Positions 46,052-54,295 of a stretch of DNA of 64,000 nucleotides are shown here, in pieces. Below the pieces are notes generated by a model that saw only the letters and a program-made list of their open reading frames with translations, made no database searches and had not been told where the DNA came from. Position 1 is the first letter of the stretch. Every line of letters begins with the position of its first letter. This DNA comes from Loktanella sp. IMCC34160 (GTDB lineage: Bacteria > Pseudomonadota > Alphaproteobacteria > Rhodobacterales > Rhodobacteraceae): positions 124,001 to 188,000 of the forward strand of contig NZ_SELP01000006.1 of assembly GCF_004145845.1 (NCBI RefSeq), in the 5' to 3' direction. The position numbers and the translations under genes are program-made.

Positions 46052-46396
46052 TCAAAAAAGCGCCAGTTGTTGCGGATTTTTCCGGGCCGCCCTTCGACCC
46101 TGATCCGAGAAATGCACGATATCACGATATTGTCGGTCAGTGAAGTTGAGGATCTGAATGTCACCCTTGTCGGGCAACTGACGTTCAATACGGGTTACAC
46201 GGGTCTGAAACGCCTCCTTGCCGTTGACGAAGCGTGCATAGACCGAGAACTGGCTGCGCTCGAAGCCTTCGTCCAGCAGGAAATTCCGAAAATCCGTTGC
46301 CGCTTTGCGCTGCGGCTTGGTGTCGGTGGGCAGGTCGAACATCACAAGTATCCACATGATCCGGTATCCAGACAGAAAGACGGGCGCCGAGGTCAT
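46052..46396 (-). CDS. cas2: CRISPR-associated Cas2
   Basis: A 114-residue protein. The ferredoxin-like start MWILVMFDLPTDTKPQRKAA, with Asp in the first strand, identifies Cas2. The first in-frame ATG at 46396 overlaps the cas1 stop, while the conserved start may be the Met at 46357. It bridges Cas1 dimers in spacer integration. It lies 73 bases from the last repeat, transcribed towards the array. Confidence 0.93.
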   Translation of the reverse strand: MTSAPVFLSGYRIMWILVMFDLPTDTKPQRKAATDFRNFLLDEGFERSQFSVYARFVNGKEAFQTRVTRIERQLPDKGDIQILNFTDRQYRDIVHFSDQGRRAARKNPQQLALF

Positions 46397-47304
46397 GCCC
46401 CAAGCCCCGCAAGGGTAAGCGCATCAAGGGGGGCGGGCAGCGCAAGGTTGAGTGCGCCTGCCTCGAAACTTTGCCCCAAGGACGCTGCGAGTTTGCCGAG
46501 CGCGACCGATACGGGCGTCAGGCCGTCACCGAGCGGAAGGTCGAGCGCGATGAGCCGCGCCAGGGCCTGTTTGGCCTCGGTGTTCACCTCCGGTCCGGTT
46601 CGGGCAACGAGACCGCGCACGCAACAATCGACCAAGGGGCGGAACGGCTCCATCAGGTCGTCCGCCAGGGCAAAGGCATTGCCCCGATTGGAATGGTGCA
46701 ATCCGATGGTTGGGTGCAACCCGGCGGCAACCACGGCGCGCGCGGTGGCGGCGCGCAGGACGGTGTAGCCGTAGTTCAGGAGCGCGTTGAGATCGGGCGC
46801 ATTACGGTCGCGGCGGAAATCCTGGCCCATCATCCGGGGCCAGTAGTAACGGGCGGCCTGGGCTTCGACATTTGTGCTATCGCCGCTGGTCACTTTGCGT
46901 TTGAGCATGGCCACGGGAGCATGGGTCTCCCCCATGGCCTCAAGCGCGGCGGCCTGCATGGCGATCTTGCATATCACAACCTGTTTCCACGCCTGTTTCA
47001 TGAGCGGAGCCTTGGCTTGCCATTGGGCGCGGAGCCGGGCGCCCTGGGCATGGTGCCCCTCAAGCGGCAGGAGAACGGAGCGCGGCGCGTGGTTGGACCC
47101 GCACAGAACAACCGGTGCCCCGCGATCCGCCAGTTCCGTCAGCAGCGAGGTGGACCACGTGGTGCCGTGGGCGTGAACGATCACTCCGGCGACCTGGTCC
47201 AGCGGGATACGGCCGATTTCCTCGGCGCCTTCGCTGACTTTCAGAAAACCGCGATCGCGCGACAGGTGCCGCCCGTCGGTGGCAATATCGACGATCTGGT
47301 CCAT
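46393..47304 (-). CDS. cas1: CRISPR-associated Cas1 integrase
   Basis: A 303-residue protein with the type II Cas1 layout: a beta-strand N-terminal domain (IDQ IVDIATDGRHLSRDR style), GVIVHAHGTTWSTSLLTELA, and a helical domain with the metal ligands in VEAQAARYYWPRM, GLHPTIGLHHSNRGNAFALA and DLMEPFRPLVD (Glu, His, Asp). A good RBS (GGAGGGGTGACAT) precedes the ATG. With Cas2 it inserts new spacers. No cas4 or csn2 is present, which fits subtype II-C. Confidence 0.96.
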   Translation of the reverse strand: MDQIVDIATDGRHLSRDRGFLKVSEGAEEIGRIPLDQVAGVIVHAHGTTWSTSLLTELADRGAPVVLCGSNHAPRSVLLPLEGHHAQGARLRAQWQAKAPLMKQAWKQVVICKIAMQAAALEAMGETHAPVAMLKRKVTSGDSTNVEAQAARYYWPRMMGQDFRRDRNAPDLNALLNYGYTVLRAATARAVVAAGLHPTIGLHHSNRGNAFALADDLMEPFRPLVDCCVRGLVARTGPEVNTEAKQALARLIALDLPLGDGLTPVSVALGKLAASLGQSFEAGALNLALPAPLDALTLAGLGA

Positions 47305-47369
47305 ATGTCACCCCTCCAACACTTTGGAAGGATGGGGCTTCATCCGATTCGGCCGAAGGCAGGTATTCC

Positions 47370-50300
47370 TTACCTTCCGGGCCCGGAATCGCGCAGACGT
47401 CCGAGTTCGTCGACCGAAACACGCCGGATCCCCGCCTCAATGGCGGGGCGGGCGGCGATCTGAATCCAATTGAACGGGTCGGTCTTGTCGTTGTTACGCG
47501 CATCCGCGTTTGCTTCGTTATGGGGAACGATGAACAGGCCGTTCTTGATGTGCATTTGCTGGACGTGGCCAACGATTGTCTGCCCGCCGCGTTCCAACGC
47601 CACCATATCGCCCTTGTGGACCCGCAGAAGCCGTTTCGCCGCGGGGTGGGGCCTGATCATCCCATCGAGGGTATGCGCCTCATAGGTGGTTATGACCTGA
47701 GGCATGATCTTGCCGTCGGGCAGGCGCCAGATTTCGAAGCAATGGTTGCTGCCCCCCTGATAGGCCTTGATTGGGTCCCTGGCAGGCACGGGTATCCGCG
47801 CCTGAGCCTGCAGGGGTTTGACGATCCGCACCCGGCGGATGCCATGATACGGGCCGGGCTTGCCCGCAAAATCGCGCAATGCATTCTCGAAGTCCTTCCC
47901 GGTCTTGTTGGCGGTCGCCGCGCGCAGCGCCTTGCGCAGTTGCGGGTCACGGATCTGGCCGCTTCGACCGGCTTCGTCCAAGAGCTGAGCGGGCTTGACG
48001 CTGAGCAAATCGGTCCGGCTGGCAACATATGTGTCATCGACGATGGAATAGGCGGTTTCCTGATGCAACTGCCCGGCGGTGCTGTCGCGACCGTGCTTGC
48101 GTCCTTCCTTGTCGATCCGGCCGTGATCGGCGCGGTGACTGACGATGATTCCATCAAGTTGAACGCGCAGGTCGTCGCGGAACCCCTCCCATGGCGGCGG
48201 CGTGTCGCGGGCGATGAGCTCGGCGGATTGGCCGGCCTCTTCGCCGCGGCCAGCGGCCCGGCTGATCCGGTTGAGAAGGTTTCGGTCCGTGGCGGCCACG
48301 ACAGCGGCGTCAATCGCGTGGTGGCGGTGGTCTGTGCGGTTCTTGGCCTTGACGGAACCGCGATCCTTGTCGCTCAGCAGCGAGTTCAACCCCCAATGCC
48401 GCCGCAGCATTTCGGTCAGCCGTCCAGGCACGACCCAGACATGGCCGCCTTCGGTAAAGAGCGTGTCCAGATAGGTGCGGGAAATCCGGGCAAGATACTG
48501 GGTATCGACCAGCGCGCGATCAAGGAAATCGTTTTCGCCCTCGAACCGTTCCATCGCGTCGGGACCAAAGCGCCAGCGCTTGTTATCGGGCAGGTTCTTC
48601 AGGTTGGCCTCGATGGCGTCCCATTTCAGGGTGCCCCCCCAGGCCTCCCATGGGGTCTGGTCGCGCTTTTCGCGGTTGGCCTCGCGCAGGCAAAGCGTTT
48701 TGTTGGCAAAGCTGTCATCCAGCGTGCGCGAATAGGGCAGGATGTGATCCACGTCGCAGGAGCCGTCAAAGATCATGGCCGCGCTGATACGCTCGCCCGT
48801 ATAAGGGCAGAAGCGACGCATCGCGTCATCACGGTTCAGATCTTCCCAAAGCCGCAAGAGCATCCGGTTGCGCCCGTTGTCCTCGATGCCAAGCCCTTCG
48901 AGCTTCTCACTCCGCTTCTTTGCCGCTTCGGTCGCTTCGCGGATGTTCCGCATCGCGTCCTTCTTCTGCTGCTCGGACTGCTTCAGTTCCCGCGCCAGTT
49001 CCACGACAATCTGGTCGGGCCTGCCATAGGTCTCGATGATCCTGTTGACCAGCCGTCGTAGCTGGTTCAGCCCGATATGCACGGTCGGGTTGGTGATCCG
49101 GCCAAAGCGTGTGATCTCGTCGTCGTTTACATCATAGGTGCCGGGAATGACGTGGCGATCGAGCACCTCGCCGTAATAGGGCAAGCGGTCGAGGCATTCG
49201 CCCGTGCGTTGGTCCGAATGATGCCAGCCACAGGCGGCGACGGCCTCGGCATAGGTGACGACATTTGCCTTCAGCTTTTCCAGAATACGCGTGGTGGCGG
49301 TCAGCCCGAGCCGCCCATAGCCTTCCGGCAGCGGGGCGATGGCGGTGGCCTCGGCGTGGTCCCGGTCGAGGGAATGGGCCTGCATCAGCCAATCGACCAG
49401 CGCGGCGTGTTCCGCCTCGCTCTGCACCTTGCGGATACGGGAAATCGCCTCCCATTGTGCATCCGCATTCAGCGTCGACCAGCGTGGACCGAACCGCTCG
49501 GGGTGCGTCAGGCTCGCACGGACCGGATCGCAGGCAATTTCATCGCGCACACCCGTTTCCAGTGTGAACCGCTCGCCATCGCGCAGTTTCAGGACCTTCG
49601 CAAGCGCGGCTAGTTTCATCGCCATCGATTTCAGCGATGCTGTGGGTTTCTTGTTGTCCAGCGCATGGATGATCTGATCGCGTTCCTCGCGGGTTAAGGG
49701 CCGGGTTTCCCGGCCGTCGGCCGTCACGCGCAGCTGGTTCACGGTTTCAAAAAGCACCCGTCGCTGGGTCAGCGGGTGGGCCTTGGGCAGGCGCTCTTCG
49801 GCGGTGAACAGGCACAGCCCGACCTTGGGTTCCTTCAGCGGGCGTTGATAGAAGATCTTTTCGAACACCAGATCGCGCAGATCGTCGGTCAATTCTGCAT
49901 GGTGGCCGGCCTGCGCCGCCCAGAGCTTGTGATACTCCTCCTCCAGATGCCTCCGATCCGGGTAGAAGTCGTAGCCGACCTCCGCCTTGCCATCCGGTCC
50001 GTCCCGATTGGCAACAGTGAGGCGGGTGCGCACGCTAGGTACATCGCGCGGGTCGCCGGCCCGCTGCCGGCGCTTGTACAGGAATTCGCCATAGGTGCGG
50101 GCCCCGCTGGCAAGGATCGCCTGATCCAGCCGCGCCGTTGCGTCCTTGATCTTGCCGCTCTCGTTGTCGCCCCGGTCCGTCTTGCGGTTGGATTTGAACC
50201 CGCGCCGCTGGTTGAGGTGAAACAGCGCCCGCCCCAGATGGGTCAGCGGCAGGGCCTCGTCCAGCCCAGTTGCCCGCAATGCATAGGGGTCGAGCGCCTC

Positions 50301-50585
50301 CAATGTCTTGGCCTCGGCCGGATCGGCCGGCATGAGTCCCGCATTCGAGAGAACCTTCATCAGCGTGGCGCGGCGGCGCAAGTAACGGTCGCGGCGACGA
50401 CGCATCGCGCGGGCGGTCCGACGATCAACAGCGAGCGAGGCGCCAGACTTCGGGTCACGGCCATCGGAAAAGATGCGTGCCCCACCTTTGACGACGGCGA
50501 CGATCCGGGCATTTGCCTCTGCTCCGTCAGTTTCAAAAAGCCACCAGCCGATGGAATTTGTTCCGATGTCGAGACCTAACCGCAT
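47370..50585 (-). CDS. cas9: Cas9, type II-C
   Basis: A 1071-residue Cas9, compact as in II-C. RuvC-I is at the N-terminus (MRLGLDIGTNSIGWWLFE, catalytic D6), followed by the arginine-rich bridge helix (RTARAMRRRRDRYLRRRATL). RuvC-II has VVELARELK with E529, HNH has CDVDHILPYSRT with H614 and the later NKTLCLREANREKRDQ, and RuvC-III has HHAIDAAVVA from H755 with D759. All catalytic residues are present. The C-terminal third should be the wedge and PAM-interacting region. The operon order is cas9-cas1-cas2. Confidence 0.98.
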   Translation of the reverse strand: MRLGLDIGTNSIGWWLFETDGAEANARIVAVVKGGARIFSDGRDPKSGASLAVDRRTARAMRRRRDRYLRRRATLMKVLSNAGLMPADPAEAKTLEALDPYALRATGLDEALPLTHLGRALFHLNQRRGFKSNRKTDRGDNESGKIKDATARLDQAILASGARTYGEFLYKRRQRAGDPRDVPSVRTRLTVANRDGPDGKAEVGYDFYPDRRHLEEEYHKLWAAQAGHHAELTDDLRDLVFEKIFYQRPLKEPKVGLCLFTAEERLPKAHPLTQRRVLFETVNQLRVTADGRETRPLTREERDQIIHALDNKKPTASLKSMAMKLAALAKVLKLRDGERFTLETGVRDEIACDPVRASLTHPERFGPRWSTLNADAQWEAISRIRKVQSEAEHAALVDWLMQAHSLDRDHAEATAIAPLPEGYGRLGLTATTRILEKLKANVVTYAEAVAACGWHHSDQRTGECLDRLPYYGEVLDRHVIPGTYDVNDDEITRFGRITNPTVHIGLNQLRRLVNRIIETYGRPDQIVVELARELKQSEQQKKDAMRNIREATEAAKKRSEKLEGLGIEDNGRNRMLLRLWEDLNRDDAMRRFCPYTGERISAAMIFDGSCDVDHILPYSRTLDDSFANKTLCLREANREKRDQTPWEAWGGTLKWDAIEANLKNLPDNKRWRFGPDAMERFEGENDFLDRALVDTQYLARISRTYLDTLFTEGGHVWVVPGRLTEMLRRHWGLNSLLSDKDRGSVKAKNRTDHRHHAIDAAVVAATDRNLLNRISRAAGRGEEAGQSAELIARDTPPPWEGFRDDLRVQLDGIIVSHRADHGRIDKEGRKHGRDSTAGQLHQETAYSIVDDTYVASRTDLLSVKPAQLLDEAGRSGQIRDPQLRKALRAATANKTGKDFENALRDFAGKPGPYHGIRRVRIVKPLQAQARIPVPARDPIKAYQGGSNHCFEIWRLPDGKIMPQVITTYEAHTLDGMIRPHPAAKRLLRVHKGDMVALERGGQTIVGHVQQMHIKNGLFIVPHNEANADARNNDKTDPFNWIQIAARPAIEAGIRRVSVDELGRLRDSGPGR

Positions 50586-50595
50586 AGCACAACCT

Positions 50596-50601
50596 ATTAT
50601 A
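50596..50601 (-). promoter_or_regulatory. Perfect -10 box immediately upstream of cas9
   Basis: TATAAT on the minus strand ends 10 bases before the cas9 ATG. A start site at the usual distance would leave a 5' leader of only a few bases, so the mRNA would be nearly leaderless. A weak -35 candidate lies near 50616-50624 with imperfect spacing. Confidence 0.5.
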
Positions 50602-50825
50602 AAGCAGACTAAGGATTGACATTAGGACTCGACCAAGCCAATGTCAAGCTCGGGGCTGGACGCTGGCTTGGACATCCACTCTCCCGAAATCCAAACCGGG
50701 AATCAGAATGGTGATCGTGCCCAACACGAGGAAACCATATCGGCGTGACAAGGCAGGGTCCACACCCGCCGCCCAGCTGCTAGTTGACTGCGGATTGAGA
50801 CTAGTCATCCCGCAAAGCAGACTAA
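50601..50825 (+). repeat. 12-bp direct repeat AAAGCAGACTAA at both ends of the cas9-tracrRNA intergenic region
   Basis: Copies at 50601-50612 (next to the cas9 -10 box) and 50814-50825 (8 bases before the tracrRNA -35 box). The coordinates span both copies. They may bind one regulator that coordinates the two divergent promoters. Confidence 0.5.
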
Positions 50826-50832
50826 TTGCGCC

Positions 50833-50860
50833 TTGACCCGAGCTGCTGGACAGTTACTAT
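50833..50860 (+). promoter_or_regulatory. tracrRNA promoter
   Basis: TTGACC (50833-50838), a 16-bp spacer and TACTAT (50855-50860). The expected start, 6-8 bases on, falls at about 50867, where the anti-repeat begins. Confidence 0.8.
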
Positions 50861-50866
50861 TTCCAA

Positions 50867-50949
50867 TGTTCAGAATTCGCGGTCGAGCCGTTAACAAGCT
50901 CGAAGTAGCACCACATTGAAGCGCGTCCTACGGGGCGCGTTTCCTCTTT
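50867..50949 (+). ncRNA. tracrRNA of the type II-C locus
   Basis: The 5' part TGTTCAGAATTCG matches the reverse complement of repeat positions 16-28 perfectly. It continues CGGTCGAGCCGTTAAC against GAGGTCCAGCCGCAAC with a few bulges, so it pairs along 28 repeat bases. A short stem region (AAGCTCGAAGTAGC) follows. A 10-bp terminator hairpin (arms 50919-50928 and 50933-50942, loop TACG) with TTTCCTCTTT closes it. Predicted length is about 80-85 bases. It is transcribed divergently from cas9. Together with the array this completes the components expected for crRNA maturation with RNase III. Confidence 0.9.
50919..50949 (+). terminator. Terminator hairpin of the tracrRNA
   Basis: A 10-bp stem with two G-T pairs, AAGCGCGTCC/GGGCGCGTTT, loop TACG, then CCTCTTT. 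Confidence 0.85.
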
Positions 50950-51092
50950 GTCGGGCCTGAGGGCTAGAGATCCAATCTCGCCTTCCGCTGCCAAGGGTTT
51001 CTCGCATGCCGCTAATGACCGCTTCTACAAGCCGCTCCGCAGCATTCCGTCGACCGGGTCAACGACAGGTCAGGGCCGGGCTACGACCAGCA

Positions 51093-51160
51093 GGCCGATC
51101 AAAGCCAAAGGGTGGTCGGGGAACCTTCTGCTACGCCGCCGCAAGTCGGCTCTGAGCCCA
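51093..51160 (+). repeat. 69-bp intergenic repeat, copy right of the CRISPR locus
   Basis: GGCCGATCAAAGCCAAAGGG through GGCTCTGAGCCCA, nearly identical to 9182-9250 and inverted relative to 45008-45076. It abuts the second SnoaL cassette. The stretch from 50961 to 51092 holds no gene. Confidence 0.8.
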
Positions 51161-51592
51161 AATTTGCACTCAAGATTCCAGCGCCAATCGCCGCCGATTT
51201 TCTTCGGTGTCATCGAAAACGTGCCACTCTGCCAAGCGATCATCCACAACTATGGCTTTCCAAAGCGCCGGCCCATGTAATCTGATGTCGCTGCAAACCG
51301 AATGCCCTGCAACAGCGACAAGATTGTGCTTTGTTTCCATGCGTTCGATCACATTGTAGTAGTCTGGAAAGGCATCGAAAAAACCGCGCCATGCATCGAC
51401 GCATGCGTTCTTGCCTGAAACCGCATGTCCTGCACTGTCAATAAAGACGTGATCTTCTGTCAATAATTCGGACAAGCCTTCAGCATCACGCCTCGATATA
51501 CAATCATTGAACAGCCGCACGACTTCGACTGGGGAGTTTCGCTTCGCTTTCATGGTAAAAGATTAGCATGCGCGGGCACGGCGGCAAAGTCC
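51140..51592. repeat. Duplicated 453-bp unit, copy 2 (copy 1 at 7540-7992)
   Basis: Constant offset of 43,600 from copy 1 with two substitutions seen. The boundary on the right is sharp (GGCGGCAAAGTCC then divergence). Confidence 0.9.
51170..51553 (-). CDS. SnoaL-like / DUF4440 NTF2-fold protein, copy 2
   Basis: A 127-residue near-twin of the protein at 7570-7953 (MKAKRNS versus MKAERNS; IDSAG versus IGSAG). It is intact, with the same start and stop. It lies directly beside the CRISPR-Cas9 locus in an unrelated context, so it travelled as a cassette rather than as part of an operon. The function remains that of a generic small-molecule-binding NTF2-like fold. Confidence 0.8.
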   Translation of the reverse strand: MKAKRNSPVEVVRLFNDCISRRDAEGLSELLTEDHVFIDSAGHAVSGKNACVDAWRGFFDAFPDYYNVIERMETKHNLVAVAGHSVCSDIRLHGPALWKAIVVDDRLAEWHVFDDTEENRRRLALES

Positions 51593-51808
51593 GCACCTTT
51601 CCCATTCGTTGGTTTCGAAACTTTGCTGATGCGGCGAATGGCAGCTAAGCGGGTTGCGGTCGCAGCATTCGAGTCGAAGGTCGAGTGACCGCAATGGGCC
51701 GCTCACGCCAGTTACGAAATTGGCCCATCCTTATCTATCTCGTGACATTACTTCACTGGAATGATTGTGTATCCACAGCGTCAAGAGTGCTAACGCCGAG
51801 CCTAAAAC

Positions 51809-52873
51809 ATGATTGATCCTATGATCTTGACCGACCATCAGGTCGCACGAGTAGTAGCCGAGTACGAGACCTTTGTTCGCACCCATCACGAAGGTTGGGA
51901 GGTCAGACGCAAACACCACCCTGACCCCGAGAGCGAACGCGCGCGGGTCTCCCGGTCCTTGGATGTTCTGGGGCTCGAAGACGACGTAGACATGTTCATG
52001 CGCCGTGTCCATCCGTCGACGGAGCTAGACGACATAACCTTCATCCAGTTCCTGGATGCATACGTCGTTTCTATGAGAAGGGACATGCGAGAGTGTTTGA
52101 CAGAGGAGCAGGGCCACTTCCTAGAGAAGGTTCATCTCCGTTTCCTCCCCACAGGTCACGCGAACGCCCACTGTGTAAACGCTGACGTAGCGGGCGCCAA
52201 GATCCCCTTCTTCGTCGCTTTCATCAACGAGGGGCTATACTTTGCTTTGAACCAGCTTTTCACAGGCTTGATCCTTGAGGAGCTGCAAGGAGAGCTTTCC
52301 GACTATCGGCGGGAGGGACATCCTGCATTCGAGGCGGCCATCAGTTTGTTTCTTGAACCGCTTTCAACCAACATCAACGCGGTGCCCCTCGACCTCGGAC
52401 AAGATGAAGTGACTGGCGAGGTCCAGGCCCATCTGTCTAGCGTGACGACCATTGTTCTCCTGTTCGTTTCCCTACATGAGTTCGCTCATGCTTGGCTTGG
52501 CCACCATGAGATTTGCGCCTCTGCGCGTCTATCCATGCTTGCCGAGCGAGCCTCTGACGAATACACGCCCGAAGCTTGGGACCTGGAATACGAGGCGGAC
52601 GCCTTCGCCTTTCGGGCGTTGATGTCTCGGACCACCACGGTCGAAAGCCAATGGGCACATGGGTTCGTACTCTACCTCTTCTTCGCGTATCTTACAGAGA
52701 TTGAACGTCGCATTGACGCGCCGCTGTCCATCGACCATCCGCCACCCAAGCTACGTGCAGAATCGATTCTCGCTATTCTCAAGTCAACTTTTCCGGATGC
52801 AACACATCTCGAAAGCGATATTCTGAGACTCAATGCTTTGATCACGAAATGGACAGGCCACAATCATGAGTAA
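51809..52873 (+). CDS. HExxH metallopeptidase-like protein (1 of 3)
   Basis: A 354-residue soluble protein. The zinc motif HEFAHAWLGHH starts at H223 (H223, H227), and the third ligand is probably the Glu of EYEAD at 260-264, with AFAFRALM following. HExxH with a downstream ExxxD is a gluzincin arrangement seen in several bacterial stress and phage-exclusion peptidases. The N-terminal 200 residues are helical and unlike any domain I know. It is coupled to a small membrane-associated protein by an 8-base overlap. I would guess a role in defence or stress, without proof. Confidence 0.7.
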   Translation: MIDPMILTDHQVARVVAEYETFVRTHHEGWEVRRKHHPDPESERARVSRSLDVLGLEDDVDMFMRRVHPSTELDDITFIQFLDAYVVSMRRDMRECLTEEQGHFLEKVHLRFLPTGHANAHCVNADVAGAKIPFFVAFINEGLYFALNQLFTGLILEELQGELSDYRREGHPAFEAAISLFLEPLSTNINAVPLDLGQDEVTGEVQAHLSSVTTIVLLFVSLHEFAHAWLGHHEICASARLSMLAERASDEYTPEAWDLEYEADAFAFRALMSRTTTVESQWAHGFVLYLFFAYLTEIERRIDAPLSIDHPPPKLRAESILAILKSTFPDATHLESDILRLNALITKWTGHNHE

Positions 52874-53213
52874 ATCAATTCAGATCTCAATCCTCTCAGA
52901 AAATTCCAAGACGCTCGAAGAGGCAATCGCAGCCGGAGCGTTCCAAGGTCTCGAGGGTTGCGAGATTACTTTGGCTGGAAAGAACCGTGGGATGGGGTTC
53001 GGAAGCTCATCCGAGATCTTGATGTTGGCGCTCGGCATCGTCGGCGGGATCCCTGCAGGCGTCATCGCCAACGCAATCTACGACAAGATCAAAGGCAGCA
53101 GTGAAGCCGATACGTCGCGCAGACCAGGTGGCTTCACCGTGATGATCGACGGCGAGGCTGCCAATGACCTCGAAGGTTTTGAAGTTCTCCTCAAGCGGAA
53201 GATGGGCGAGTGA
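52866..53213 (+). CDS. Small glycine-rich membrane-associated protein coupled to the peptidase
   Basis: A 115-residue protein whose ATG overlaps the end of the peptidase gene. Residues 48-70 (SSEILMLALGIVGGIPAGVI) form one hydrophobic, Gly-rich segment that could insert in a membrane. The flanking regions are an alpha/beta ISILSENSKTLEEAIAAGAF start and a FTVMIDGEAANDLEGFEVLL tail. It may be an effector or anchor for the peptidase. No family recognised. Confidence 0.65.
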   Translation: MSKSIQISILSENSKTLEEAIAAGAFQGLEGCEITLAGKNRGMGFGSSSEILMLALGIVGGIPAGVIANAIYDKIKGSSEADTSRRPGGFTVMIDGEAANDLEGFEVLLKRKMGE

Positions 53214-53215
53214 AT

Positions 53216-54295
53216 TCAGCCCGTCTCGCCGCCGACCGCGTGCCAGAGATCGAGTTCCCGGAACGGTGCCAGCTTGCAGAGGAACCTTGGTCGTTTTTCC
53301 GTGAGGTCCGATAGCGCCTGGCCATCAATCGAGTGAACTGGCGTCCCACCTCCCAGGAGCAGGAGCGCGTCCGTCATAAAGTCTTGGACGGTTTTCGGAT
53401 CATCCTCCACGCCATGAAGTTCGGAGGCGACGCCCATCCCTGTCAGCGCGTCGTGCAACAGGAACAGGGCTGGCGCGACGGACTTTCTGAAATGCCCCGA
53501 GATTCGCTGAACCGTCGCGTCATCCGGTGCGGCCTTGCGATAGTCGTCGCCGTGCCAGCGGGCGATGTCTGGCTGCACCACACGCAAATAGGCGCTGCAA
53601 AGGTTCAAGAGCCTGATCGCCGGGTAGGGGTAGGTCGTGTCGGTTATACGCTCGCGGGCGAACATCCCTTCAAGCAAGCTGATCGCGGCAAAGACGCCTA
53701 GGAGCAGGGCGCGGCCATAAACGGCATGCATCTCTGACGATGTCTGATGTGGACATCCCAGCGACGAGACGAGCTCGTCCTGGAACTCGAAGAGCAGAGC
53801 CATCGCAAAACCGTCCGCCTCGAGTTCCGCCATACGTCGAAAGTCGCCGTCCGCGCCCTCCGAGCCGTCTGCGGGCCTGTCCCGGAACTCTGCAGTGTCT
53901 CGTGTCAGATAGCGCACATGCCCTCCCGCGACGTGCCCGACCTCGTGTAACAGCAGGAACGCCAACCCTGCTTGGAAAGATACTCCGAGCACCCGCTCCG
54001 GGTCCCCGATCAACGAGCCAAGCTCGCTGATATGGTCTTCCAGAAGCGGGCTGCTCAGGTCCGCGTAGGCTTGGCAGAAACGCATCATTTCCGAGACAAC
54101 ACAGTCGTTGACCACGATTTCGAAACGGTCCGAGTTCGGTATGATTGTGGCACCGTAATCGGGTGACGGCTGCACCAGCAGACGGAAGCGGTCCGGCGCG
54201 GCATCCTCTACCAGGCCCTCGAGCACTACCTCTGTGACAAAATCAAACGCGCTTTGCAGATAGGACGCAGCGCTGTCGCCCTCGGCGTCAGCCAC
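53216..54295 (-). CDS. HExxH metallopeptidase-like protein (2 of 3)
   Basis: A 359-residue protein if started at the GTG at 54295, which overlaps the upstream stop by 8 bases; the longer upstream frame lies inside the neighbouring gene. LLLHEVGHVAGGHVRYL puts the zinc histidines at about residues 117 and 121, and MAELEADGFAMAL at about 155-167 carries the third ligand. Mostly helical elsewhere. It is translationally coupled to the third peptidase and convergent with the plus-strand pair, with two bases between stops. Confidence 0.65.
   Translation of the reverse strand: MADAEGDSAASYLQSAFDFVTEVVLEGLVEDAAPDRFRLLVQPSPDYGATIIPNSDRFEIVVNDCVVSEMMRFCQAYADLSSPLLEDHISELGSLIGDPERVLGVSFQAGLAFLLLHEVGHVAGGHVRYLTRDTAEFRDRPADGSEGADGDFRRMAELEADGFAMALLFEFQDELVSSLGCPHQTSSEMHAVYGRALLLGVFAAISLLEGMFARERITDTTYPYPAIRLLNLCSAYLRVVQPDIARWHGDDYRKAAPDDATVQRISGHFRKSVAPALFLLHDALTGMGVASELHGVEDDPKTVQDFMTDALLLLGGGTPVHSIDGQALSDLTEKRPRFLCKLAPFRELDLWHAVGGETG

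Noticed and set aside
45280-46188. A 302-codon minus-strand frame with a repeated SLAVQNSRSSRN motif
   Set aside because: It is the translation of the CRISPR array: the 66-base period equals 22 codons, so the frame stays open by chance.
47520-49061. 513-codon frame opposite cas9
   Set aside because: Antisense shadow. The HNH and RuvC motifs are on the minus strand.
52866-53213. Idea that the small protein with a Gly-rich hydrophobic segment is a holin
   Set aside because: Only one hydrophobic segment, central rather than N-terminal, and no lysis genes nearby.
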